The notes under the pieces are model-generated. The model saw nothing but the letters and a program-made list of their open reading frames with translations, was not told the DNA's origin and searched no databases. The position numbers were made by a program, and so were the translations under genes. Positions 11,231 through 21,529 of a stretch of DNA of 64,000 nucleotides are shown piece after piece. Position 1 is the first letter of the stretch, and each line of letters opens with the position of its first letter. The DNA lies in assembly GCA_029961685.1 (NCBI GenBank), contig JARWKL010000010.1, forward strand, positions 23,658,067 to 23,722,066, in the 5' to 3' direction. This DNA comes from Aristolochia californica (lineage: Eukaryota > Streptophyta > Magnoliopsida > Piperales > Aristolochiaceae).

Positions 11231-11610
11231 GGTATTCCTTTTATGCAGTCATAACATTTGTATCACTAAAAACTTATGAGTGTCTGCTATAAAAATGTAG
11301 GGAATGTTGGTTTTAAGAACCCCATTGAGATAATTTTTATGATAAAAAAAACCGAAGTTACCAATTATATGGCTTAAGGTTGTTATGTAGTTTAAAAATT
11401 CCTCAAAGAAAATTTTTGTATTCATTTTATGCACTCGTAACATATGTATCACTATAAACTTATGAGTGTTTGTCATCATAAAAATGGAGGGAATGTTGAT
11501 CTTAAGACCTCCATTGAGATAATTTTGATGATAACAAACACTCAAGTTTGCAATTATATGCTTTAAGTATATTGTGCAGTTTAAAAATCCTTCAAAGGAA
11601 ATTTCTAGTA
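11231..11610 (+). repeat. Duplicated copia LTR start (two ~187-bp units)
   Basis: Units 11231-11418 and 11422-11610 align along their length with scattered differences. Each contains a TGTTGR...CCCATTGAGATAATTTTKATGAT stretch typical of copia LTR 5' ends (11305 and 11494). The related sequence opens the LTR-like blocks at 23869, 34179 and 44096. The minus strand is fully open through both units as an internally repetitive frame, most likely incidental. Confidence 0.6.
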
Positions 11611-11714
11611 GTATATCCATTTGAATGTCTATGGTCCACTTTAACTATTCATATAAAATTAGAAATATTATATTCTAGGATTCCATTAATTTATCTTGAG
11701 TTTTGTCTTAAGGT

Positions 11715-11835
11715 TGAGTGTAGAAGAAGAAGAAGGAAGGAAATTGAAGAAGAGAGGAGAAAGAAGAGGAAGAAGAAGAGGAAGGAGAAAGCTACACAAG
11801 AGAGAGAGAATTAAGAGGAAAAGAAAGAGAAGCTT
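11715..11835 (+). repeat. Purine-rich GAAGAAG tract
   Basis: A GAA/GAG-rich low-complexity run just before copy B begins. It is open in two plus frames only because of its composition. Confidence 0.7.
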
Positions 11836-11904
11836 AGAGCATGTTCCTTTCTTCTCCCATGGAAAGGCTGAATTTAGACAAAGTTGCCCTTTTATATAAG
11901 TGAA

Positions 11905-12360
11905 ATAGATGGATAGACATATAACAAAAAAATCAAGAAAAAAAATTACGATTTAGTCTTTTGACTTCTCCACTACTCCCCCTCAAGTTGGTGCATACAC
12001 AACATAGACGCCCAACTTGGAACAAGTATACAAAAGTGGTCTCATTGGAATCTCTTTAGTGAAGATATCGGTCACCTGGCTTTGGGAAGAGACATATTCA
12101 AGGGATATAATCCCACCTGATTTATTTTTCTCAAAAAAATATAATCAATCTCAAAATGTTTTGTTCCTTTAGAAAAGACTGAAATGTAGATAACTGTTTG
12201 ATTGTCACAATGAAGTTTCATCAAGGTATATTCAAAGAGAAGCGACTTTACCCATAATATTTCACTCAATGTATGTGTCATTGCACTGGATCAGGTAACC
12301 ACATTCTATTTCTTATTTCTATAGTCTAGGAACTCATTTAGTTTATTGAACTTAGAAAAT
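11905..12360 (-). pseudogene. Ty1/copia RNase H fragment, copy B
   Basis: The minus strand (12281-12072 and onward) reads S-E-I-L-W-V-K-S-L-L-F, then L-H-C-D-N-Q-T-V-I-Y-I-S and G-T-K-H-F-E-I-D-Y-I-F-L-R. These are the hallmark copia RNase H blocks, with the D of HCDNQ and the K-H-x-E-I-D segment kept. Upstream parts (integrase, reverse transcriptase) are missing, and the frame decays after about 70 residues. RNase H removes the RNA strand during reverse transcription of the element. No LTR lies next to the fragment, and it travels with the compound repeat. Confidence 0.8.
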
Positions 12361-12716
12361 TATTTGAAAGAAATATCAAAAATCATGTGGAAAGAAACTT
12401 CATAACTCAACGAAACCCCATTAAGGTATAACTGAATTTTTTCACATTACTTTGTAAGAATTGAACCAGGTGTAATCTTACTCAGTCCAATTACGATAGG
12501 ACCAGACTAACGGGCCGGATCTTCTGGTTTTAAGCTAAATCTATTTTCCCTATATAAGAAACAAAAAATCTGTCACGCCCCATCATCAGGTTTGTAACAA
12601 CCTATTTCCTAGTGTCTTACAAGTTACAATTAATTTTCAGGTTTGTAACAACCAATTTTATGAGTGCAATCAATGACTGCATTGTTTGTTAGAGCCAAAA
12701 ATGCATTAACAAGAGT

Positions 12717-12725
12717 TATATAAAG
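12717..12725 (+). promoter_or_regulatory. TATA box, first of the duplicated pair in copy B
   Basis: TATATAAAG with the same upstream context as the second one at 12864. It lies in the left half of a ~150-bp duplication. Confidence 0.4.
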
Positions 12726-12863
12726 CAGGAAAGAGTAGAGGAGATCACCGATTTGCTGGTGTCTTACAAGTTACAGCCAGCTTTTACGTTTGTTACAACC
12801 AATTTTATGAGTGCATTGAATATCTGAATTGTTTGTTGCAGTCAGAAATACATAAACAAGAGT

Positions 12864-12872
12864 TATATAAAG
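12864..12872 (+). promoter_or_regulatory. TATA box of antisense leader module, copy B
   Basis: TATATAAAG lies ~60 bases before the start of the short open frame at 12923. The same arrangement occurs in A, C and D. Confidence 0.45.
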
Positions 12873-12922
12873 CAGGAGAGAGTTAGAGCAATGAGAGTAG
12901 GGGAAAGAGAATAAAGAGTGTT

Positions 12923-13258
12923 TTGTCTTTCCTTTCATCTTCTTCTTCTTTTGCATTCTATAAAGAAATTGCAGCAAAGAAGAGGAACAACATAGCTGTT
13001 CAAACTTGTGATCCTCTTTCTTCTAGGAGACTGGATTCCCATACTGCAATCGATCCATTTGTAAGCCTTTTCTCATTCATTCATCTGTTTAAAATGTGCA
13101 ATTCTGGTGCTCTCTCCATTGCTATTTGAATCCTCTTTGTTTTTTGTCTTTAATGGTGCTTTCTTAAATATTCTCAACTCCATTTAAGTTCGCCTGCTTG
13201 CTTATCACAGGTAAACACTGCTGGAGCTCCGCCAGTACTTGAGATATTGACAAGTTGA
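12923..13258 (+). CDS. Hypothetical small spliced frame, copy B antisense module
   Basis: An ATG at 12923 opens a frame through a serine-rich then basic stretch to a good donor (ATTT|GTAAGC at 13061). An acceptor TTATCACAG ends at 13210. Joining the two keeps the frame open for 15 more codons to a TGA at 13256-13258, about 61 residues in all. No domain is recognised. The frame is not kept in copy A. More likely this is a non-coding leader or the relic of a gene's first exon. It lies downstream of TATATAAAG at 12864 and runs antisense into the F-box relic. Confidence 0.2.
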
Positions 13259-13279
13259 ACAATCTAGTTTTCAAATTGA

Positions 13280-13328
13280 AATGCTCAACCCAACCGGTCT
13301 AGATGCTGAACTGGTTGGGTTGAGCATT
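13280..13328. repeat. Hairpin with 19-bp arms, copy B
   Basis: Arms 13280-13298 and 13310-13328 pair with one mismatch around an 11-base loop (core CTCAACCCAACC / GGTTGGGTTGAG). Related hairpins are in C (20837-20885) and D (41386-41434). Confidence 0.8.
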
Positions 13329-13389
13329 CAATTTGACAAACGTGATGGTTCAAAGTTGCAGCTGGCTGGGTTGAGCATTCAATTTGAAA

Positions 13390-14438
13390 GGCTTAAGTTC
13401 AAGTGGTCTACATCCCTGGATAGTTCGAAGTAAAAGTCAAGGCGAATGGTTAGCATCTCGATAGATTCATTTAGGGAGGGGATGTCTTTGAAAGTGGGCA
13501 TGTCACAACTCGACCCTTGACCTCGAGACTCTTCAGGTTCGGCTTGCTTATCTCCATCTCTTCAGCCAAAGTTGATCAATCTTCATTACTTTTATTTTTT
13601 AGAGATTTGAAACCTTTGAAATTGTAATGAGGCTCCTTGATGCATCAGGTTAAGTTGAGTGAATATATCAATGGACAAGAGAACAAACAGTCCAATTTTC
13701 TGAATTTCTTCATCCATCGAATATCATCAAGTTCAAGCAACTTACTCCACTATTATTCTCTTCTGTTGAAGATGATCAATTTCCATTGATTTCAGGGAGT
13801 CGTAGTTACTCAAACTCAAGTCCTCGAGCCACAAATTATCTCACCTACTTGATCACCAGTAATGGTCATGCGATAGAAAGCAACACCGCTTAGGGTTTTG
13901 AAACCCTTGACATCTTCCGGAGGCTCCAGTATGCAGCAAGTTAAGTTGAGAGATGATATTGATAGACAAGATAACAAAGAGTTTGACATGCTGAATTTAT
14001 TCATCCCCCACCTGATATCATCATCATCTGTTGAATCTGAGTGCCTTACACTTCCACTCAAATCAAGTACAAGCTCCCCAAATCCTTCGACTTTGACAAA
14101 TTTAATCCATTTTGTGAGATCGGATGAGTATCTGTCACCGGGACAAAAGCACGGGCGAAACTTCTTAATCTTGTCCAGAGTATGGAGTTGTAGAAGTTGG
14201 TAGACAACTTGTACATAATATGCCTTCTTTAAATTTGTTGTGAACTCCTTGTCAAGCCTATAACAGTGTTGTAAATCCATAGGGGTTTCCACATGTTTAT
14301 CCATTGCCTAGACAAAATTGATGTCATCACTGTACACTTCAATGGAAGAAAAGTGAGTATGTGTTGAATAATATTTTTTGGTAGCTTGCAGATATTGTCA
14401 GTCTTCTCAGTAAAGGTTCTCTTATGCAGAAAGTCCAT
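13390..14438 (-). pseudogene. F-box/LRR (FBD-type) protein relic, gene 2 of copy B
   Basis: This is the best preserved F-box of the family. On the minus strand it starts at 14438 and gives an F-box of about 45 residues (I-C-K-L-P-K-N-I-I-Q-H-I-L-T-F-L-P, then S-I-L-S-R-Q-W-I-N-M-W). A frameshift near 14250-14300 follows. A second open piece (14304-13816) carries the LRR core: W-I-K-F-V-K-V-E-G-F-G-E-L-V-L-D-L, L-S-C-L-S-I-S-S-L-N-L-T-C-C and G-D-Q-V-G-E-I. The terminal part to 13390 is broken. F-box proteins recruit substrates to SCF ubiquitin ligases. Length is well short of the ~400 residues usual for this class. Confidence 0.7.
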
Positions 14439-14529
14439 TGACTGGTTTTTTGATTGTTATATACTACTATTTGTGATCTGAAATAACAAAAAAAGTATTG
14501 TGTTAATCAATCTATTTTCTGGGCAAAAA

Positions 14530-14900
14530 CTTGAGTTCAAGTGATCTATATCCTTGGATAGTTCAAATTAGAATTCGAGGTCAAGGGTGAGCATCTCCGT
14601 AGCTTCATCCAGGGAGGGTGTTGTTGAAAGTGGGATTGTTCCAAACTCCACCATAGTACTTAAGACTCTTCAGGTTCTATCTCTTCAGCCGAAAATTATC
14701 AATCTTCATTGCTTTCATTTTGTAGGGATTTGAGACCATTGAAAACGTAATGAGGCTCCTTTATGCATCAGGTAAACTCGAGTGAAGATATTGATGGACA
14801 ACAGAACAAACAATCCGGTTTTCTGAATTTCTTCTTCCATCGAATATCATCAAGTTCAAGCTACTGAACTCCTACTACAGACAATTCAATCCACCTCGAG
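14530..14900 (-). pseudogene. F-box/LRR C-terminal relic, gene 1 of copy B
   Basis: Equivalent to 2530-2910 in copy A: an LRR-terminal fragment on the minus strand ending about 90 bases before the F-box of gene 2. It supports an ancestral tandem pair of F-box genes inside the compound repeat. Stops are present. Confidence 0.5.
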
Positions 14901-15562
14901 AGATCAAATGAGTAGCTCTCACAGGGTTCAAAAAACAAATGATTATTCTATTGGTGTTGTTTGTGATACGAAATCAATATTCTGTAACTCTCCAATAAAA
15001 TTGTAAAGACATGTTTTCTGTGTATAGTAATGAATCTTCTCAAGGTTGTACATTTATTCCATAACTTGTTCCCTCAACAGGATTGTTTGCCGCATTGAAG
15101 AGATCATTCGCTACTTCCTCTCACCCCCTCAACCTCTTAAGCAAAATGAGAGTTGAGTGAAAATCCGAGAGATAACAGAAAATCAGATTGATTTTGGATC
15201 TTCAAATAAACGAAAACGATAATGACAAAATCGCAAAACCCAATTGCGATTTCTGTTTGACTAGTTGGAACCGATTTTGGGTAAACTCAATTAGTTTTGA
15301 TCTTGACTATGACTCTTTGCAAAAATCTACCGAGCGGACATCTTTCTGCTGCTGTAAGTCATTGCTCATCTAATCATCGTCTCGGCACACTCAGCTCTGA
15401 CTCCCACACGTTAGTCTCTTTGCTCTTCTCTCATCTATTTATTTTCCGTTTCATTTTTTTTCCCCGTTCTTCTTCTTTCTTTTCCGTTTCAGCAGTGTTT
15501 CTCCTCTCTTCCATATTTTCCACTTCAGGGCAGTTTTTCATCTGCGAATGAGGAAGATAAAC

Positions 15563-15800
15563 CAGCATGCCTTCATTGGATCATGCTAGCATTTGTTTTT
15601 TGTTTCACCTTCTTAATAGGACGCATGCGATAGATCATTAAAACATTCAAATTCAAATTGTTGACTATTTATTAAAAATTATACACTATTTTTGTTTATT
15701 CATAATGGGAGCTTTGTTAATGCCCAATACTGTTTTTGTTTCTACCATTATGTTGGGATTAAGATTTTGCATTTCGGAAAAATTAATTCAGAATGGAATG
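15563..15800. other. ~240-bp block present in copy B, absent from copy A
   Basis: Copy A runs straight from GAGGAAGATAA to GCAAGGAGG (near 3565). Copy B has about 240 bp of AT-rich DNA between the same flanks. Terminal inverted repeats or a target duplication are not evident, so insertion in B and deletion in A are both possible. Confidence 0.6.
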
Positions 15801-15937
15801 GATGAGCAAGGAGGAGAGGATTTCTCTATATTCATGATACAAATTGTCATATCATGAACTTATTTTTTATATGTATAATGTATTAGTTGATGCATATTGT
15901 ATTTACACATTAATTTTATTTATTATTTGTATTTATG

Positions 15938-15953
15938 GTTTAGGGTTTAGGGT
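15938..15953 (+). repeat. Short telomere-like motif, copy B
   Basis: Two TTTAGGG units at the place matching 3702-3720. Confidence 0.6.
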
Positions 15954-16581
15954 TGCGGCTCAGAATTGGGTTTTTGAAAACATGGCCTTGACCACACAAG
16001 GCAAGAAACATGGTTGTGGGAAAATGAAATGAGCAGGGTTGGAATTGACCAAGGTGGGGTTTAGAGGTCATATTTGGAGTGAGGGTTAGATTTTGGTTGA
16101 GAACAAGGTCAAGGAAATAGAAACACATGTGGGTAAGAGTCAATTTTCTACTTTTGGAACTCTTGCAAGCTTGAGTTGGTTTTTGAAAACCTAAATATTG
16201 TTTTGAATAAGATGGAGTCGAGGGAAACGGAAGGAAGATGAAAGTGGGATTAGATTTCTAACCTCTTTTTTTTTATAAGGTTGGGATTGTTCAATTTTTG
16301 GAAAAGAGAAAAGTTCACTAACTTGTTGAAATTTGAGTACAATGAGCATCTATTTATGTTGGAAGATATGATGTAATTGTGGTGGCACTGATGTGATTAG
16401 TTTATGTTTTTTGTCTCTTTTTCACTCTTTTAGGGTGAAGGGCATAATTATATTATTATAATTTTATTTATTTGTAAATAGTGCTTCAAGTGGAGGGTTT
16501 GGACACAAGTCCATAATCTCATTCTCCTCCTGTTTTCTCCCCAACATGCCTTCTCTTCTTTTGTCCATAGCGTAATCCATG

Positions 16582-16628
16582 GAGTCTTGAAAATCAACAT
16601 GGTATCAATGCATTGATTTTCAAGACTC
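16582..16628. repeat. Perfect 16-bp inverted repeat with primer-site-like loop
   Basis: Arms 16582-16597 (GAGTCTTGAAAATCAA) and 16613-16628 are perfectly complementary. The 15-base loop holds TGGTATCAATGC, close to the plant initiator-Met-tRNA primer site. Confidence 0.85.
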
Positions 16629-18480
16629 ACAGCTATGGTTTTCAGGATTCTAGAAACCCATTATTTTTCGTTGCTCATAATGCTGCTTCATTTCTCATCG
16701 TTGCTAGAATTTCGTTTCGATATTGTTGATCATCTCTGTTGTTGTTGTTGAAAACTTCATTTTTTTTATGTTACTCGTTCCAATGCTAGTGGACAAACTA
16801 TTGGAACCATGGTTTCCTCCTAATTGGCTCGTCTTCCTTCCAGCACTGCTCATTTTCTCCTACTGCCTAGCATTACTATGCCATTACCAATCCTCTCTAT
16901 TTGGCTTGGATGGTGCATTTTTTTTTCATTGGAGAGACTACCCTATTTCTTCTGCACTACTCGTTGATACGCAGAAAGCATAGGTGTTGATAACAGGGGA
17001 GAAATTTTTTTTGGAGAAGCTGCGATCTCAGCGGCATAGGCCGTTGTTTTTCTTCTTCTCTTGATCGTTATCTTTTGGAGAAGAAGATGCTCTTCCATTA
17101 TATATCATAGCATCGGTGTCTGATCTCTGAATCTCGTACCTCCATTGCTCATCCTTTGATCGGTGTCTATAGAGAAGTCTCTGCTCCTCCATTGCTCGGC
17201 AGTTGATCACTTCCAACAAATCTTCCATCACTCGGTAAATCGACTATTGGCTTCTGATATTTCTACCAAACTCGTTGGACGAAAGTTTTGTCATCTTCTA
17301 TCAACATCTGTTGATCATTGGAGGCTGGCTTCTTTGCTCAGTTGGACATTAGCTGGCAAAGCGTGGTTGGTTTTATCAATGCCATCTTCAATATTAATTC
17401 TGGAAACTTACTATTCTTCATATGAGAACGACCAATTGTCTAGTAATGTTATTCGAGCACTGGCATTTCATATTCCATTCCAAAAATTGCTTCACCAAAT
17501 AGTCAAGCACTGGTGTGTCATTCTGAAAACATTGTTGCTTCAAAGGAAGATATCTTCGTTCAACAAGACTTGCTGAAATGTTTTTGGATCCGTTTTTGGC
17601 TGAAAAATATTGCTTGATTCATCGTTTCTTATCTTATGAGATCACATGGAAAATGATATTCCTTCTTGGCTTTGTTGTTCATGCTCAAAATTGATCTTTT
17701 GGTATCTTCGGATCTTCGTTATTGATCTTCCGATTCATTCCATTTTTACTCTGATTGCCGAGAATATATTTGCTCTATTCGGGAAGATATCTAGTTGTTT
17801 CCAAAAATATTTGATCTTCCTCTGTTCGGAAAGATCACGACAATGTGCCAGTCAGTTTTCTCTCATTTTTCTTTACGATCTCTTTGACAGCATTTCTTTG
17901 TTTGGAAATATTTCATATGACTCAGCTGATTGCTATTTGGTTATTGCTGCCTACCGAGTGATATGCGTGATTTACTCATTTCGAGTTGGTTATTTCTCGA
18001 GTGTCAACTCCGTCGCTGTTACAGGAGATGACAACACCAGACTCTGTTGAGTTAATCTAATTAATCTATCAGGTTTGCATACTGATTCTATTCATGGGTT
18101 ATTTCCTGAGCACCAGCTCTATTGCTGCTGTCGGAAAGGTTGACACCAAACTTGGACCGGGTTAACTCGAACACGAGCCAACCTGACTCGGTCTACTTGC
18201 TCTCTTCTTGTGTTATACTGGTCTAGGTTCATATCTTCCTTATTCAAGTATGAACTCGCTACGAATTATTTCATGTGTCCTTATTACTCTTAAGGACTTC
18301 CATTATTTACCGGTTATTTGGGCATTGGCCCATTTGTCTTGCTACTATTGTGTCTCTTTGATTGAGACATTCTTATTGAAGAAAAACTCCTCAATTGCTT
18401 GCCTTAGGTTCATTATTTACTGATTGTTGTCGTCATTGGTTATTCTAATGAAGATTTGAATTTCTTACAAAAATAAAACA
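16629..18480 (+). other. Unassigned stretch with open but unrecognised frames
   Basis: The composition is less AT-rich than the surroundings, and several plus-strand frames stay open for 85-137 codons (16723-16983, 17163-17576, 17646-18050). None resembles a known domain. It may be the internal region of a non-autonomous LTR element following the primer-like site at 16600, but no LTR pair is seen. Confidence 0.3.
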
Positions 18481-19710
18481 CATAGTGAACCCAACTTCCA
18501 CACCCTATCTTCCTCATTACCCATTAGCCTTTGGCACTCTTTTCTCCTATCATCATTTATTTGACTCTCACTTACCCTTTTGGCCAAACCTTTCAGCATT
18601 GCTTTGGTTGGTCCTTTTATTTCTATGGGTGTTTTAAATCTTTTTGAGACTTTTTATTAGTACCCATGGGTCTTGACAACAATAATATGGCAATTCCTAC
18701 TTCAATTCAGACTCAAATACATCAAATAAAAAACTAGAGATTATATCAAATAAGAATTATGAAACGCCGAATAAGAAATTAAGATTGACCCCCTAAAACT
18801 CCTACATTAACCAACCTTTTGGCTTTTCTTAACAAAACTTTTCCCATTTAACCTGAAGGTGGTACCCCCCTCCCTTTCTCATGCTTGGCATCCAAATGCC
18901 AAAAATGACCCTATTAAACTTTACTTACCCCTAGTAATCTCCTTGCTCATCTTATAATACAAACATTAAGGATTACATTGGATACACTAATGCCTTGGAG
19001 TCATTTGTATGTCTTTCAAAGAAGTTCCCTTGGGAAGTTTTACTTTTTATTAGGTGTAAAAAAGTATTTTATAATTTTAATTAGGGTATTACATTTTGAT
19101 GTAAGGGTACGTTGGATATATATGGTTAGGAGTTTTTGCTAATAGCTTGTGAGATTTGTTAGTACATATGTACTAGCAATGGGTTGGTTCCCTTCCCATG
19201 GACAAACCATTCTTCCATGTAGACCAATTTTATTTATCCTTTTCATGTTATTAGAGGGGACTAATATCACTAACAAATTTGAAATCCCTATTTACATGTT
19301 TACTCCTCTCCTCGCTATATCGAATCCTAGGGGTGGGCACAAGTAGGATTTGTAGAGTTCTTGAAAACCTAAATTCCGATACTAAAGCTTGACCCTGAAA
19401 CCCAACCATTCCCCTTTCTCTAAACCTTGTCTCCACTTGATTTCCTTTTCTCTCAACCTCGTCCTCATTTCAAGTGAGAAAGAGAAAATATGACTATTAC
19501 GTTACAAGCTCTTGGATTACCATAATTCTAGGAAAAGAGATCAAAATGACAAGGAAAAGAGGAAGGGAGAGAAAAATAAAAGAGGGTTATGAAAGAGACT
19601 TACAATTACTTCAATCAAAGGGACGATAGATAAAATTAATTAGCAAGATAAAAATTAGTAAATTAACTAGAAGAAAATTAAAAAGGAAATAAATTAAACA
19701 AACAAAATTC
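18481..19710. other. Unassigned stretch
   Basis: AT-rich DNA with no gene-like frame, element terminus or clear repeat recognised. Confidence 0.5.
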
Positions 19711-19889
19711 AATGCAGCAAACAATCCTATTGAGGGGAGAAGTTATGGAACAAATATTAACCCCAGAGAAGATTCATTATTATACACTGAAAACTACAAT
19801 TTATTTGAGAATTAGGGGAGTTAAAAAATATTGACTTTGTATGATAAACAACACCAACAAGATCAGCAACCTGTGTGACAATATTATTC

Positions 19890-20765
19890 ATCTGTTCTTT
19901 GATCCCAATGAGAGCTACTCATTTAATCTCTCGATGTGGATTGATTTGTCTACAATAGGAGTTGAGGAGCTTGAACTTGATTTGAGTGGGGTTAAGTAGT
20001 TTGAACTTGATGATTATCAGAGGATGAAGAAATTCAAAAAACTAGACTGTTTGTTCTCTTGTCCATCAATATCTTCACTCAACTTAACCTGATGCAAAAA
20101 AGGAGCCTCATTACGATTTCAAGGGACTCAAATCTCAAAGTCAAAGAAGTTGGGGAGCTTGTGCTTGATTTGAGTGGAAGTGTAAGGCACTCCGATAGAT
20201 GATGATGATATCAGGTGGGGGATGAATAAATGAGGAATGCCAAACTCTTTGTTCTCTTGTCCATCAATATTATCTCTCGACTTAACTTGGTGCATAGTCG
20301 AGCCTCTCCGCATGATTTCAAAGGTTTCCAAGCCCTAAGAAGTGTTCTTCTCTATGGTATGACCCTTAATGGTATTCAATTAGGTGAGATAATTTGACTT
20401 GACTTTAAGTTACCGCGACTCCCTGAAGTCACTAAAGAGATTAATAGTGGAGTCATGTTTCGATGTCATCACATACTCTTATTTCTTGTCCATCAATAAC
20501 TGCATTCAACTTTACCTGATGCATAAAGGAGCCTCATTACGATTTCAAGGGAGTGAAATCTCTAAAAAGTGAAAGTAGTGAAGATTGATAATCTTCAGCC
20601 CAAGAGATGAAAATAAGTAAGCCAAACTTGAAGAGTGTTGAGTAGAAGGGTAGATTTTTTGACAAGCCAATTTTCAAAGACATCCCTTCCCTGAATGAAA
20701 TTACTAAGATGCTAATCCTTGACCTCGATTTCTTCTTTGATCTATCCATGGATGTAAACCACTAG
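19890..20765 (+). pseudogene. F-box/LRR relics, copy C
   Basis: Plus-strand LRR fragments in at least three pieces. 19930-20090 repeats the L-D-L-S-G-V / K-L-D-C-L-F-S motif. 20145-20393 gives E-L-V-L-D-L-S-G-S, a broken middle, then H-D-F-K-G-F-Q-A-L-R-S-V-L-L-Y-G-M-T. 20560-20765 gives the terminal K-x-D-N-L-Q...F-K-D-I-P-S-L-N-E part. No F-box is visible in this copy. Stops and shifts interrupt every piece. Orientation is opposite to copies A and B. Confidence 0.6.
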
Positions 20766-20836
20766 AACTCAAGTTTTTCAAATTGAATGCTCAACCCAGC
20801 CAGCTGCTACCTTGAACCATCACATTTGTCAAATTG

Positions 20837-20885
20837 AATGTTCAACCCAACCACTTCAGCATCTATACCGGTTGGGTTGAGCATT
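20837..20885. repeat. Hairpin with 19-bp arms, copy C
   Basis: Arms 20837-20855 and 20867-20885 match the hairpins of B and D, with a few mismatches (core TCAACCCAACC / GGTTGGGTTGA). Confidence 0.7.
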
Positions 20886-21295
20886 TCAATTTGAAATTTT
20901 GGATAGTTGAACTTGTCAATATCTTAGGTAATAGCGAAGCTCCAATAAAATTCTTGTCAGGACCCCGTCGTGTTTACATGTTATAAGCAAGAAAATGAAC
21001 TTATATAGAGTTCAGATGATTTAAGAAAGCACCATTAAAGAAAAAAAAGCAAAGAGGATTCAAATAGCGATAGTGAGAGCATCAGAATTGCACATTTTAA
21101 ACAGATGAATGAATGAGAAAAAGGCTTACAAATGGATCGATTGTAGTACAGTAATCACAACTTTGAATTGCTATGTTGTTCCTCTTCTTTGCTGCAATTT
21201 CTTTACAAAATGTAAAATAAGAAAAAGATGAAAGGAAAGATAAAACACTCTTGATTCTCTTTCCCTCTACTGTCATTATTCTTATGTCTCTCCTG

Positions 21296-21304
21296 CTTTA
21301 TATA
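21296..21304 (-). promoter_or_regulatory. TATA box of antisense leader module, copy C
   Basis: Minus-strand TATATAAAG in the same context as A, B and D. In this copy the downstream acceptor AG (near 20970-20985) is lost. Confidence 0.4.
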
Positions 21305-21529
21305 ACTCTTTTTTACACATTTCTGATGGTAACAAACAATGCAAACCTGATGACGGGGCGTGACAGATATTGCTGTGTCAGCAACCGTTTCAGGATGGAA
21401 GCAAAAAGTGCCATTAGGCAAACAACCACATGGACGAGTGCTGTTAGAACCGAACTTGACCCATCGGTCCGATCATAATTGATCTGGGTAAGATTAGGTC
21501 CGATTCAATGGTTACAAAAGTTATGTGAA

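Larger units (their letters stand above)
11905..16147. repeat. Compound repeat, copy B
   Basis: Same order and orientation as 1-3910. Differences from copy A are a ~150-bp internal duplication of the TATA region (12588-12735 and 12750-12890), a complete 19-bp-arm hairpin at 13280-13328, and an extra ~240 bp at 15563-15800. Confidence 0.85.

Noticed and set aside
11548..11899. Highly basic frames with K/R/E runs
   Set aside because: Produced by a purine-rich low-complexity tract, open in two frames at once.
16723..18423. Series of plus-strand open frames of 71-137 codons
   Set aside because: No domain, no consistent frame, no splice structure and no second copy; treated as unassigned rather than genes.
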